Shown here piece by piece: positions 19,319 to 26,681 of a stretch of DNA of 64,000 nucleotides. Under the pieces are notes generated by a model. The model worked only from the letters and a program-made list of their open reading frames with translations, did no database searches and had not been told where the DNA came from. The position numbers and the translations under genes are program-made. Position 1 is the stretch's first letter. Each line of letters starts with the position of its first letter. This DNA is from JANQTF01 sp036835375 (GTDB lineage: Bacteria > Bacteroidota > Bacteroidia > J057). The stretch covers positions 11,775-75,774 of the forward strand of contig DAITMB010000006.1 in assembly GCA_036835375.1 (NCBI GenBank), in the 5' to 3' direction.

Positions 19319-21382
19319 ATGAAAGTGAACCACATGCGGATGAGAATTCTCCTGGCGTCAGCCGTTATCGCGGTATTCGTCCTTTTTAGCTCCTACACTT
19401 GGTATCCGGGTTCTGCAAAAGGGCAATCAGATTCCCTGCTTCGGCTCATTGTGCAGCACGTCAATGACTATCATTATCAGCCGTTGACCATTGATGATGC
19501 CTTTTCAGAGGAATTATTTGATCAGTATCTTGAGACACTTGATTATTACAAGCGTTTTCTCACCAAGGAAGATCTTGATCAACTCGCCCCATTTCGGACC
19601 AAACTCGACGATGAAATAGAGGAGGGCAGCACGGAAATGTTTGATCTTTCGGTGAAAATTTTCCATGCGCGAGTAGATGAAGTGGAAGGATATGTGGCTG
19701 AAATTCTCGACCAACCTTTCGATTTTAGCATCCAGGAGACCTATATCAGCGATCCAGAGCATGAAGCTTATGCAGTGGATGAGGATGCGCTTCGCGATCG
19801 TTGGCGCATCTTGCTCAAGTACCAAACACTCTCCAGATACAGCGACATGATATCGCGCCAGGAGAAAGCCGATAAAGAGGCGGAGGGCTACGAAGAAAAG
19901 AGTCCGGAAGAGATGGAAAAAGCAGCGCGCGAGCTAGTTCTCAAAAGCCAAGAGTCCTATTTCAAGCGAATTCGCAAAGTAAATGTAGAAGATCGTCGCA
20001 CAGAATACATCAATGCTGCACTCAGCATTTATGACCCACATACTGGTTATTTTCCACCAAAAAACCGCACAGAGTTCAACATCGAAATGTCCGGAAAGCT
20101 GGAGGGAATCGGTGCACGACTTTCTCCTGAAGATGGAAATATCAAAGTGGTGTACATTGTGCCCGGATCTGCGTCTGCAAAGCAAGGTGAGCTCGCAGTC
20201 AACGACCTGATCATCAAGGTAGCACAAGAGGAAGATGAGGTACCAGTAGAAGTGGTGGGCATGGACCTTGATGACGCGATCCAATTGATTCGCGGACCCA
20301 AAGGATCTCTGGTGCGCCTCACAGTGAAAAAGATTGATGGCAGAATTATCGAGATTCCCATTGTGCGAGATGTCGTGGAAATCGAAGAATCATTCGCAAA
20401 GTCGGCTATTTTGGAAAAAGGAGATGGATTGCGCATTGGGTATATTGACCTGCCATCCTTCTACTTTGATTTTGAAGACAGAAATGGCCGCCGGTGCGCT
20501 ACCGACATTAAGGAAGAGATTGAAAAGCTTAAAACAGAAGGAGTAGATGGTATCGTCATCGACCTGCGCGATAATCTTGGGGGTTCGCTGAGCGACGTAG
20601 TGGAGATGTCCGGCTACTTTATCGATCGTGGTCCCATGGTGCAAGTCCGCTCCAAGGAAGGGCGTCCGCAGATTCTCTCTGACAACAATCCATCGATTCT
20701 CTACGACGGTCCACTGGTGATCATGATCAATTCCTTCAGTGCGTCGGCTTCCGAAATCATGGCTGCTGCCCTTCAGGATTATGATCGCGCCATCGTGGTC
20801 GGCACAACTTCTTATGGCAAGGGGACGGTGCAGCGCTTCGTGGGCGATGTAAAAATGACTATTCAAAAATTCTATCGCATCAATGGTGGAGCTACGCAGC
20901 AAAGAGGTGTGGTGCCCGATATTATTCTGCCTGACCAGTACAGCAAACTAGAAATCGGCGAAAGAGAGCAGGCTCACTCCATGGATTGGGATGAAATTCC
21001 TGCTATCTCCTACAAAAAGTGGCAAGGCATGCCTGATCGCCAGATGCTTCTCCAAGCGAGCGAAACCCGAAGGGCCAGCTCTTCCCAGTGGCAGGCGATC
21101 GAAGAAAATGCAGCCCGCCTGAAAGCAAGGCAGGATCAAAAATCTTACCCACTGGACTTGGTTAGCTATCAGGAAGAACAGAAAGTGCTCGAAGAAGAAT
21201 CCAAGTTATTTCGGGACATGTTCAAAGAAATAGAGGGTGTCACGGCTTCTTCTCCTCGACAGGATGCATCGTTTATCGGAGCGGACAGCGTGAGGACTGA
21301 TCGCTATGAGCGTTGGTACAAGGATCTGCAAAAAGATCCCTACGTGTATGAAGTGATGAACATCCTCGGCGACATGAAGTAA
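19319..21382 (+). CDS. Carboxy-terminal (tail-specific) processing peptidase, S41 family
   Basis: The product is 687 residues from the ATG at 19319 with an N-terminal signal or anchor (RILLASAVIAVFVLFSSYTW). Domain order fits the Prc type: helical N-terminal domain (about 40-220), PDZ domain with GIGARLSPEDGNIKVVYIVPGSASA (about 260-340), and the protease core with GIVIDLRDNLGGSL, NSFSASASEIMAAALQDY and TSYGKGTVQ. The catalytic Ser-Lys pair should be Ser476 and Lys501, 25 apart as in E. coli Prc. A helical C-terminal domain (about 560-687) follows. It acts in the periplasm on C-terminal tails of envelope proteins; substrates here are unknown. A terminator follows, so it is probably a single-gene transcript. 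Confidence 0.92.
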   Translation: MKVNHMRMRILLASAVIAVFVLFSSYTWYPGSAKGQSDSLLRLIVQHVNDYHYQPLTIDDAFSEELFDQYLETLDYYKRFLTKEDLDQLAPFRTKLDDEIEEGSTEMFDLSVKIFHARVDEVEGYVAEILDQPFDFSIQETYISDPEHEAYAVDEDALRDRWRILLKYQTLSRYSDMISRQEKADKEAEGYEEKSPEEMEKAARELVLKSQESYFKRIRKVNVEDRRTEYINAALSIYDPHTGYFPPKNRTEFNIEMSGKLEGIGARLSPEDGNIKVVYIVPGSASAKQGELAVNDLIIKVAQEEDEVPVEVVGMDLDDAIQLIRGPKGSLVRLTVKKIDGRIIEIPIVRDVVEIEESFAKSAILEKGDGLRIGYIDLPSFYFDFEDRNGRRCATDIKEEIEKLKTEGVDGIVIDLRDNLGGSLSDVVEMSGYFIDRGPMVQVRSKEGRPQILSDNNPSILYDGPLVIMINSFSASASEIMAAALQDYDRAIVVGTTSYGKGTVQRFVGDVKMTIQKFYRINGGATQQRGVVPDIILPDQYSKLEIGEREQAHSMDWDEIPAISYKKWQGMPDRQMLLQASETRRASSSQWQAIEENAARLKARQDQKSYPLDLVSYQEEQKVLEEESKLFRDMFKEIEGVTASSPRQDASFIGADSVRTDRYERWYKDLQKDPYVYEVMNILGDMK

Positions 21383-21447
21383 TCTGAGATCACCTCGGCA
21401 TCAAAGCGAGTGTTTTTGTCCAGTCCATTTGATCGCCATGTAACCTC

Positions 21448-21481
21448 AAAAAAGTCCTCTCATGACCAGAGGACTTTTTTG
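21448..21481. terminator. Bidirectional-looking rho-independent terminator
   Basis: A perfect 13-bp stem (21448-21460 with 21468-21480) begins with six A and ends with six T, with a 7-nt loop. It ends the protease transcript. Confidence 0.9.
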
Positions 21482-21622
21482 CTTTGTGCCTTCCCATCTC
21501 TGATTCTGTCATCCATGTAGAAAATCTTGACATCTTTGAAAAATCATCCCGATATTCTGGTAAAGAAGTATTTAAGAAACCCTTCCCGCTCGACCTCTGC
21601 CATTCCTTACGCCCTTTATCAC

Positions 21623-23917
21623 ATGCCAGCTCGCTCATTTGTCTGGACTTTATTCCTCCTGACGCTCACCAACATCTGCCAGATGGCTTGCCAACCATCT
21701 CAAACTCAGGCTCGTGCAGTGGAAAACAATTCTCCTCATCCAAGCAAAGATTCACTCATGGCTACCCTGCGAATCCTGCGAAAGATGACCATCGTTTATC
21801 CACACGGAAACGAGGCCATGCGTGCCTGGGCAGAAGAGCAATCCAGTAGCAATCGCTACCTGGAAATCAGCGTCTTAGACGATCTTCAATTATCTGATTC
21901 AACGCTAATTGACTCTCTGTATCAAACTCCATTGTTTTTGATTGGAAGGATGGATCAACATGTGCTTCTGCAAGCGTGGAAAGACTACCTTCCTCTTCAG
22001 GCAACACCAACAGGCCTGAGATTTCAGGACAAAGACTACCAAAAGCTTCAACACAGCCTCCTCCTGTCGTGGTATCCCAACCCAGAAAATCCCTCGATGC
22101 CCATCGCTATCCTCACGTCCAACAGCGACGCCGCGCTGATGGACGCCCTCACACAGCAAAGTGCACGAGGCAGAATGGGACTTCCGTGGTCAGGATGGGA
22201 CTATCAGGTATTTGATGGCGCTCAGCGCGTATTGCTTGGCAACTACACCGAAAAATGGCAACCCGATCCGGCTGCACGCTGGGAGTTTTCGCATGACACA
22301 AAAGCTGCCTGGGAAGATCCGCTGCTGAGTATCTATGCTGAAGCCCAACCTGACCCTCAATTTGTAAACGAATTGGTCGATTCGCTCCACGCGCGGCGTC
22401 TCCGTTGGGAATCCTGGCTGGAAAAGCCCACCTCTGACATCCACATCCACTATCATCTCTACGATCATCCCGAACAGATGGGATTGAAAGTAAATGAAAT
22501 GGAAACCGGATTTAGAAAAGGCTCAACGATCCACCGTTTGGTCCATCCCGCATTTTTGAAACAGGATCCAGGGCTGGAATGGGAAATTTGGCAAGAGGAA
22601 AGTCTGGGAAAGGCTTCGAGAGAAATTTTCAAAGATGGGCTCCGTGTCGTCATGAATCCCTCTTTTCAGCGAGTTGGCTACCAAAGTCTGGCGGCCTCCC
22701 TGCTACGGGCTGAAGGAAAAGTGCTCCCTCGCACCATGCTCGATCCAGTTGCTTATCAACAAGAATCTATGCTGGTACGGGATCTCTACGCAGGCGTATG
22801 GGTGGCATTTCTGCTTGAGTTTTGGGGCAAGGAAGCTTTTGTCGCCCAATACAAATCCCTTACTGCAACAACTGAGGATGAAGCGCTTGCGACTGCCTGG
22901 GAACAATATCAAGATGCCCTAATGACCACAGCGAAGCCGGGAGAGATCCGACAAGCAGAGATTTCCTATCATCGCGGCATGACCTTCGCTCATGAAGGCT
23001 ACCAGGTGTACAACGGGTATGGGTCGCGGCAGGCAGAACAATCGTTGGCACATCTTGCCGAATTGGGCTGCAACGCGATCTCGATTGTGCCCTACACTGG
23101 AACAGGCAATCCGCAAAGCATTGAGCCATTGCGCTGGTCGCGGGGAGCAGGATCAGAAAATGACGCCAGTGTGATTCTCTCCCATCATGCCACCCAAGCG
23201 CTGGGGATGAAGACCATGCTCAAGCCCCAAGTGTGGGTCCGCGGGGGTTGGCCCGGTGATGTGAACATGGCTAATGAAGCCGAATGGGAAGTGTGGTTTG
23301 ACCAATATCATCGCTGGATCAGGCACTATGCCCTATTGGCAGAAATTCATAACATGGATATTCTGTGTCTAGGTACTGAATTTCGTTATGCTACCTTGAA
23401 GCACCCAGAACGCTGGCGGGATCTTGTTCACAAAATTAGACACATCTACCGCGGCACCATTACTTACGCCGCGAATTGGGGCGAGGAGATAGAAAATCTT
23501 GGATTTGCGGACGCACTAGATTTTGTAGGTGTCAACTTTTACTACCCTCTCAGCAGCCTGGACCTCCCCACCGACGAAGAAATGACATCGACCATGGAGA
23601 AGCATCTGCGCGATCTCGACGCGCAATCGGCTAAGTGGGGTAAGCCTTACGTGCTCACCGAGATTGGATTTCGCAATATCATCGCTCCTTGGAAAACGCC
23701 CCACGCAGCTGCTCAGAATTCCGGCGTCTCAGAAAAGGACCAAGCCCGCTGCTACCAAATCGTCTTAGAAAGCCTTCAAAATCATCCACAGTGCCGTGGG
23801 CTTTATTGGTGGAAATGGCCAAGCGACCTCAGTTATCCGCGCAGAAACCTCACTTGTTTTACTCCATTCCAGCGGCAGGCAGAGGAGATTTTGCGCTCGT
23901 ACTATCAAAGTTGGTGA
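21623..23917 (+). CDS. Lipoprotein with a degenerate gluzincin-like module and a GH113-like glycosidase domain
   Basis: The product is 764 residues from the ATG at 21623, which starts a lipoprotein-like signal (WTLFLLTLTNICQMAC); an upstream in-frame ATG at 21527 lacks a signal. The C-terminal 310 residues are a TIM barrel of the GH113 kind (GMTFAHEGYQVY, LGCNAISIVPYTG, LKPQVWVRGGWPGD, LGTEFR, VGVNFYYPLS, LTEIGFRN, GLYWWKWP). Candidate catalytic acids are Glu near 586 (GTEFR) and Glu near 680 (LTEIGF); GH113 members include beta-mannanases. The N-terminal half looks like a gluzincin fold (HIHYHLYDHPEQMG, IHRLVHP, DLYAGVWVAFLLEFWG), but the expected HEXXH reads WEIWQ, so it is probably not a peptidase. 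It is likely anchored at the outer membrane; the glycan is unknown. Confidence 0.75.
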   Translation: MPARSFVWTLFLLTLTNICQMACQPSQTQARAVENNSPHPSKDSLMATLRILRKMTIVYPHGNEAMRAWAEEQSSSNRYLEISVLDDLQLSDSTLIDSLYQTPLFLIGRMDQHVLLQAWKDYLPLQATPTGLRFQDKDYQKLQHSLLLSWYPNPENPSMPIAILTSNSDAALMDALTQQSARGRMGLPWSGWDYQVFDGAQRVLLGNYTEKWQPDPAARWEFSHDTKAAWEDPLLSIYAEAQPDPQFVNELVDSLHARRLRWESWLEKPTSDIHIHYHLYDHPEQMGLKVNEMETGFRKGSTIHRLVHPAFLKQDPGLEWEIWQEESLGKASREIFKDGLRVVMNPSFQRVGYQSLAASLLRAEGKVLPRTMLDPVAYQQESMLVRDLYAGVWVAFLLEFWGKEAFVAQYKSLTATTEDEALATAWEQYQDALMTTAKPGEIRQAEISYHRGMTFAHEGYQVYNGYGSRQAEQSLAHLAELGCNAISIVPYTGTGNPQSIEPLRWSRGAGSENDASVILSHHATQALGMKTMLKPQVWVRGGWPGDVNMANEAEWEVWFDQYHRWIRHYALLAEIHNMDILCLGTEFRYATLKHPERWRDLVHKIRHIYRGTITYAANWGEEIENLGFADALDFVGVNFYYPLSSLDLPTDEEMTSTMEKHLRDLDAQSAKWGKPYVLTEIGFRNIIAPWKTPHAAAQNSGVSEKDQARCYQIVLESLQNHPQCRGLYWWKWPSDLSYPRRNLTCFTPFQRQAEEILRSYYQSW

Positions 23918-24084
23918 GGCGGGCTTCGCACTTTCGCAAAAATTACAGATATTAGATTATCAAAAGTCGAAAACACTGTATATCCTGCAAATTTTGAATA
24001 AATTGCGAGTAATTGTATCTACCCATACATTTTCTTGAGGTGTATTTGCCACACCATCCTTGATACGAATCACCGTTCTCCGTC

Positions 24085-25332
24085 ATGAAAGCAACCCTGT
24101 TTCTGTTTGCCTTGCTCTTACCCTTTTGCCTGATTAGTCAGGAAAATCAAACCATTCGCGCCTTTAAAGCCGAAAAGTTATACGTTCGCGGCCTCGAATT
24201 GTACCAAAATGGAGATGTCCGAGGTGCCATCCAAACTTTCGACCAAGTCATCTCCCTCGACCGCGACCACGGTCAGGTATATCAAGCCAAGGGCGATGCG
24301 CTCTTTGAACTGGGCGACTATGACAAAGCCATAGAAAGCTATGCCATCGCAGCGCAGCAGTATCCCGGAAACGCCAGCTTGCGAAACAGCTTGGGCGTAG
24401 CTGCTGCCCAACTAGGAATGTATCGCGCAGCCGAATCCTATTTTCTCGAGGCCTTACAAGTGGATCCCGCCCTCGCAGCAGCTAAGCGTAACCTGGAGAG
24501 AGCTCAGCTCAAGCTCCGGGAAGGGAGCAACGAGCCTTCTGCTGGATACACGTGGGATGATCAGCCTATTCGCCCTTCCACTACGCCAAGCTTCGCGTCT
24601 GGAACCTCTACTGTCTCCAACGGATGGGGAGAGCCTTGGGACAATCGACCTTCCAATAATGGAAACTTCAATTCCAACTCGCCTTACCCGTCTAATAATT
24701 TCTCTAATTCGACAAATCCTACAACGATCTATCCTTCCAATTCCTTTCCATCGAACAATAGTTTTCCACCGAACGATCCTTACCCAGACAACAGTCCTTC
24801 GGGGTCGGGTTGGTCCAATTCTTATGTAACGCCTGCTAGTCCGGTGGAAAACAATCAGGGAGCAACCCCCCTTGAAAGAGGAGAACCAGCGCCCCCTTGG
24901 GTGAGGCCAGATCGCGACGCGCGCAAAACGACCTTTTCGCGTGACCGGGCAGAAGTCAACGTGACCTACCGCAGCGATCCTTTTGTGCATGTGGATCAGG
25001 TCAGAATCACAGAAAATAGCACGTTGGTGGCCTTCACAGTTCAGAGTATCAGCCGCTCTCCATTCCTGATCGCACTGGAAGCACCGGGCACACCCGGTGC
25101 CTTGATGATCACTGACCGACAGTTTGAACGGGCCTATCGCCTCAAAAATATCCGCCTAGATGGATGGCCCAATGAGCCATACGAGCTTCGGCCTGGTGAG
25201 AATAAACTCATAATCGCAGAATTTGAGCGCATCCCTGCCGATATGTACTTCTTCCACATCATCGAAGGGGAGTCCCCTAACGCGGGTACTTGGGACTTTT
25301 TCGATGTCGAATTGGTAAATGCAGCACCTTAA
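24085..25332 (+). CDS. Secreted TPR protein with Asn/Pro/Ser-rich linker and beta C-terminal domain
   Basis: The product is 415 residues with a signal peptide (LFLFALLLPFCLISQ). Three or four TPR repeats cover about 28-150 (LELYQNGDVRGAIQTFDQVI, AKGDALFELGDYDKAIESY, NSLGVAAAQLGMYRAAESY). A low-complexity linker of about 120 residues rich in Asn, Ser and Pro follows (about 150-275). The last 125 residues form a beta domain with FTVQSISRSPFLI, ENKLIIAEFERI and a WDFFDVELV end. The next gene has the same architecture and a related C-terminal domain, so the two are probably diverged paralogs working together in the periplasm or at the surface. The role is unknown. Confidence 0.7.
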   Translation: MKATLFLFALLLPFCLISQENQTIRAFKAEKLYVRGLELYQNGDVRGAIQTFDQVISLDRDHGQVYQAKGDALFELGDYDKAIESYAIAAQQYPGNASLRNSLGVAAAQLGMYRAAESYFLEALQVDPALAAAKRNLERAQLKLREGSNEPSAGYTWDDQPIRPSTTPSFASGTSTVSNGWGEPWDNRPSNNGNFNSNSPYPSNNFSNSTNPTTIYPSNSFPSNNSFPPNDPYPDNSPSGSGWSNSYVTPASPVENNQGATPLERGEPAPPWVRPDRDARKTTFSRDRAEVNVTYRSDPFVHVDQVRITENSTLVAFTVQSISRSPFLIALEAPGTPGALMITDRQFERAYRLKNIRLDGWPNEPYELRPGENKLIIAEFERIPADMYFFHIIEGESPNAGTWDFFDVELVNAAP

Positions 25333-25449
25333 TGCATCAGGCAACATCCTGCGCGACGAAACTGGCGTCTATTTAGACTCGCGCTGTATCGCTTTTACAA
25401 CCAAGATTGGAAGCCGTTTGACGGCATGAAAGACACGCATTCTTCACAC

Positions 25450-25457
25450 CACCTTTG
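25450..25457 (+). promoter_or_regulatory. Probable -7 promoter element CACCTTTG
   Basis: One mismatch to TAnnTTTG. It ends 6 nt before the ATG at 25464, the same spacing as at gpmI, and supports that ATG over the TTG at 25455, which lies inside the element. Confidence 0.4.
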
Positions 25458-25463
25458 ACGATC

Positions 25464-26582
25464 ATGGGAAAATATTGGCTCTTCAGCACCCTCTTTTTGA
25501 TGATGGCCCTCAGCAGCACGGCCCAGAATGCTACATATCTCCTCCAGCAAGGCATTCAAGCTTATCGTGCAGGACAATTTGAGCAAGCCTTTCGCTTGTT
25601 TGATCAAGCGGTCCAAATACAGCCTAAATCTTCTGAGGCGTATTTGTATCGGGGCAATACCAACTTTATTCTACGCCGCTACTCTGCTGCAGAGTCAGAC
25701 TATACCTCAGCGCTTGAAAATAGCTATCGGGCTCGCCCTGAGAGTATCGCCGGAACCTATCGGGCAGAAGGGGTGACCATTTTAGAGCCAAATCCTGCCG
25801 CCCGCGATCAAGAGGTGTATGCTTTGCTTTACAACAATCGCGGAGCCGCTCGCTACCTTCAGGGCAAGCGAACCGAAGCCTTGCGAGACTTTGATTTGTC
25901 GCTGGACTTTTCGCCCACTCTTGACATGGCCCGTGAAAATCGCCAACTCATCGTCACGGGTCAAATCGTAGCACAAGGAGGAAGCACTACACCGGGACAA
26001 GGATTGGGACCTACCCGCGGTGCTTCTCTTGGAAGGCCCATTGATCCAATTACCTGGGACAATGTGGACGACCTGACCAAGCAAGCCAACCGCACGAGGG
26101 ATTACCGCGAAAATGGCAGGATTAGTGGCTTTTCCGGCTTATTCCAACCCAGGCCATTTGAAAAGAGAAGCATTCCCAGAAGAGGAAAAACATATAAGCT
26201 CCCCAATGTTGCCGCGGTTTCTCAGGAGTATTTGCAAATCTTAGAAGTGATGATCACCGAGCGGGAGACCATCGTGACCGTTTCGGCGAAAAACTTGGAA
26301 GGAAAATCCTATTACACCCGCATTTTTCCTCCGGGTCAACCAGAGTCCTACGTCTTGGTGGATAGAACCCCCGACGGCCGAGCTGGCTTCCGATACGAGC
26401 TGATACAAGTTCAGGGGATTTCTACAGAGGCCGCCGGAACGCTCATTCAACCCGACGAAGAACTCATTTTCACCCTCACCTTCCGCAAAATTGACGACCG
26501 AATCGGGTATGTGAATCTGGTCGAAGGAAACCTCCAGACCAGCTCGGCTTGGAACTTTTATCAAATTGATCTCACCAGATAG
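25464..26582 (+). CDS. Secreted TPR protein, diverged paralog of its upstream neighbour
   Basis: The product is 372 residues from the ATG at 25464, with a signal peptide ending near SSTAQ. TPR repeats occupy about 25-165 (GIQAYRAGQFEQAFRLFDQAV, LYRGNTNFILRRYSAAESDY, NNRGAARYLQGKRTEALRDF). A Gly/Thr/Arg-rich linker leads to a beta C-terminal domain (about 255-372: QILEVMITERETIVTVSAKN, DEELIFTLTFRKI, WNFYQIDL). Compared with the upstream protein the TPR part and the C-terminal domain correspond, while the linker is much shorter and not Asn-rich. Function unknown. A strong terminator follows. Confidence 0.7.
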   Translation: MGKYWLFSTLFLMMALSSTAQNATYLLQQGIQAYRAGQFEQAFRLFDQAVQIQPKSSEAYLYRGNTNFILRRYSAAESDYTSALENSYRARPESIAGTYRAEGVTILEPNPAARDQEVYALLYNNRGAARYLQGKRTEALRDFDLSLDFSPTLDMARENRQLIVTGQIVAQGGSTTPGQGLGPTRGASLGRPIDPITWDNVDDLTKQANRTRDYRENGRISGFSGLFQPRPFEKRSIPRRGKTYKLPNVAAVSQEYLQILEVMITERETIVTVSAKNLEGKSYYTRIFPPGQPESYVLVDRTPDGRAGFRYELIQVQGISTEAAGTLIQPDEELIFTLTFRKIDDRIGYVNLVEGNLQTSSAWNFYQIDLTR

Positions 26583-26621
26583 CGAAAAGCGTTTCTCTCT
26601 TCAACTAAGTTTTCACAACTT

Positions 26622-26663
26622 GAAGCCCCTGCTCTCTGGATCCAGAGAGCAGGGGCTTCTTTA
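26622..26663 (+). terminator. Strong rho-independent terminator of the TPR gene pair
   Basis: A perfect 19-bp inverted repeat without spacer (26622-26640 with 26641-26659) is followed by a TTCTTTAT tract. The next gene starts only about 20 bp further on. Confidence 0.85.
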
Positions 26664-26681
26664 TGATTCCCTCCTTCTTCT

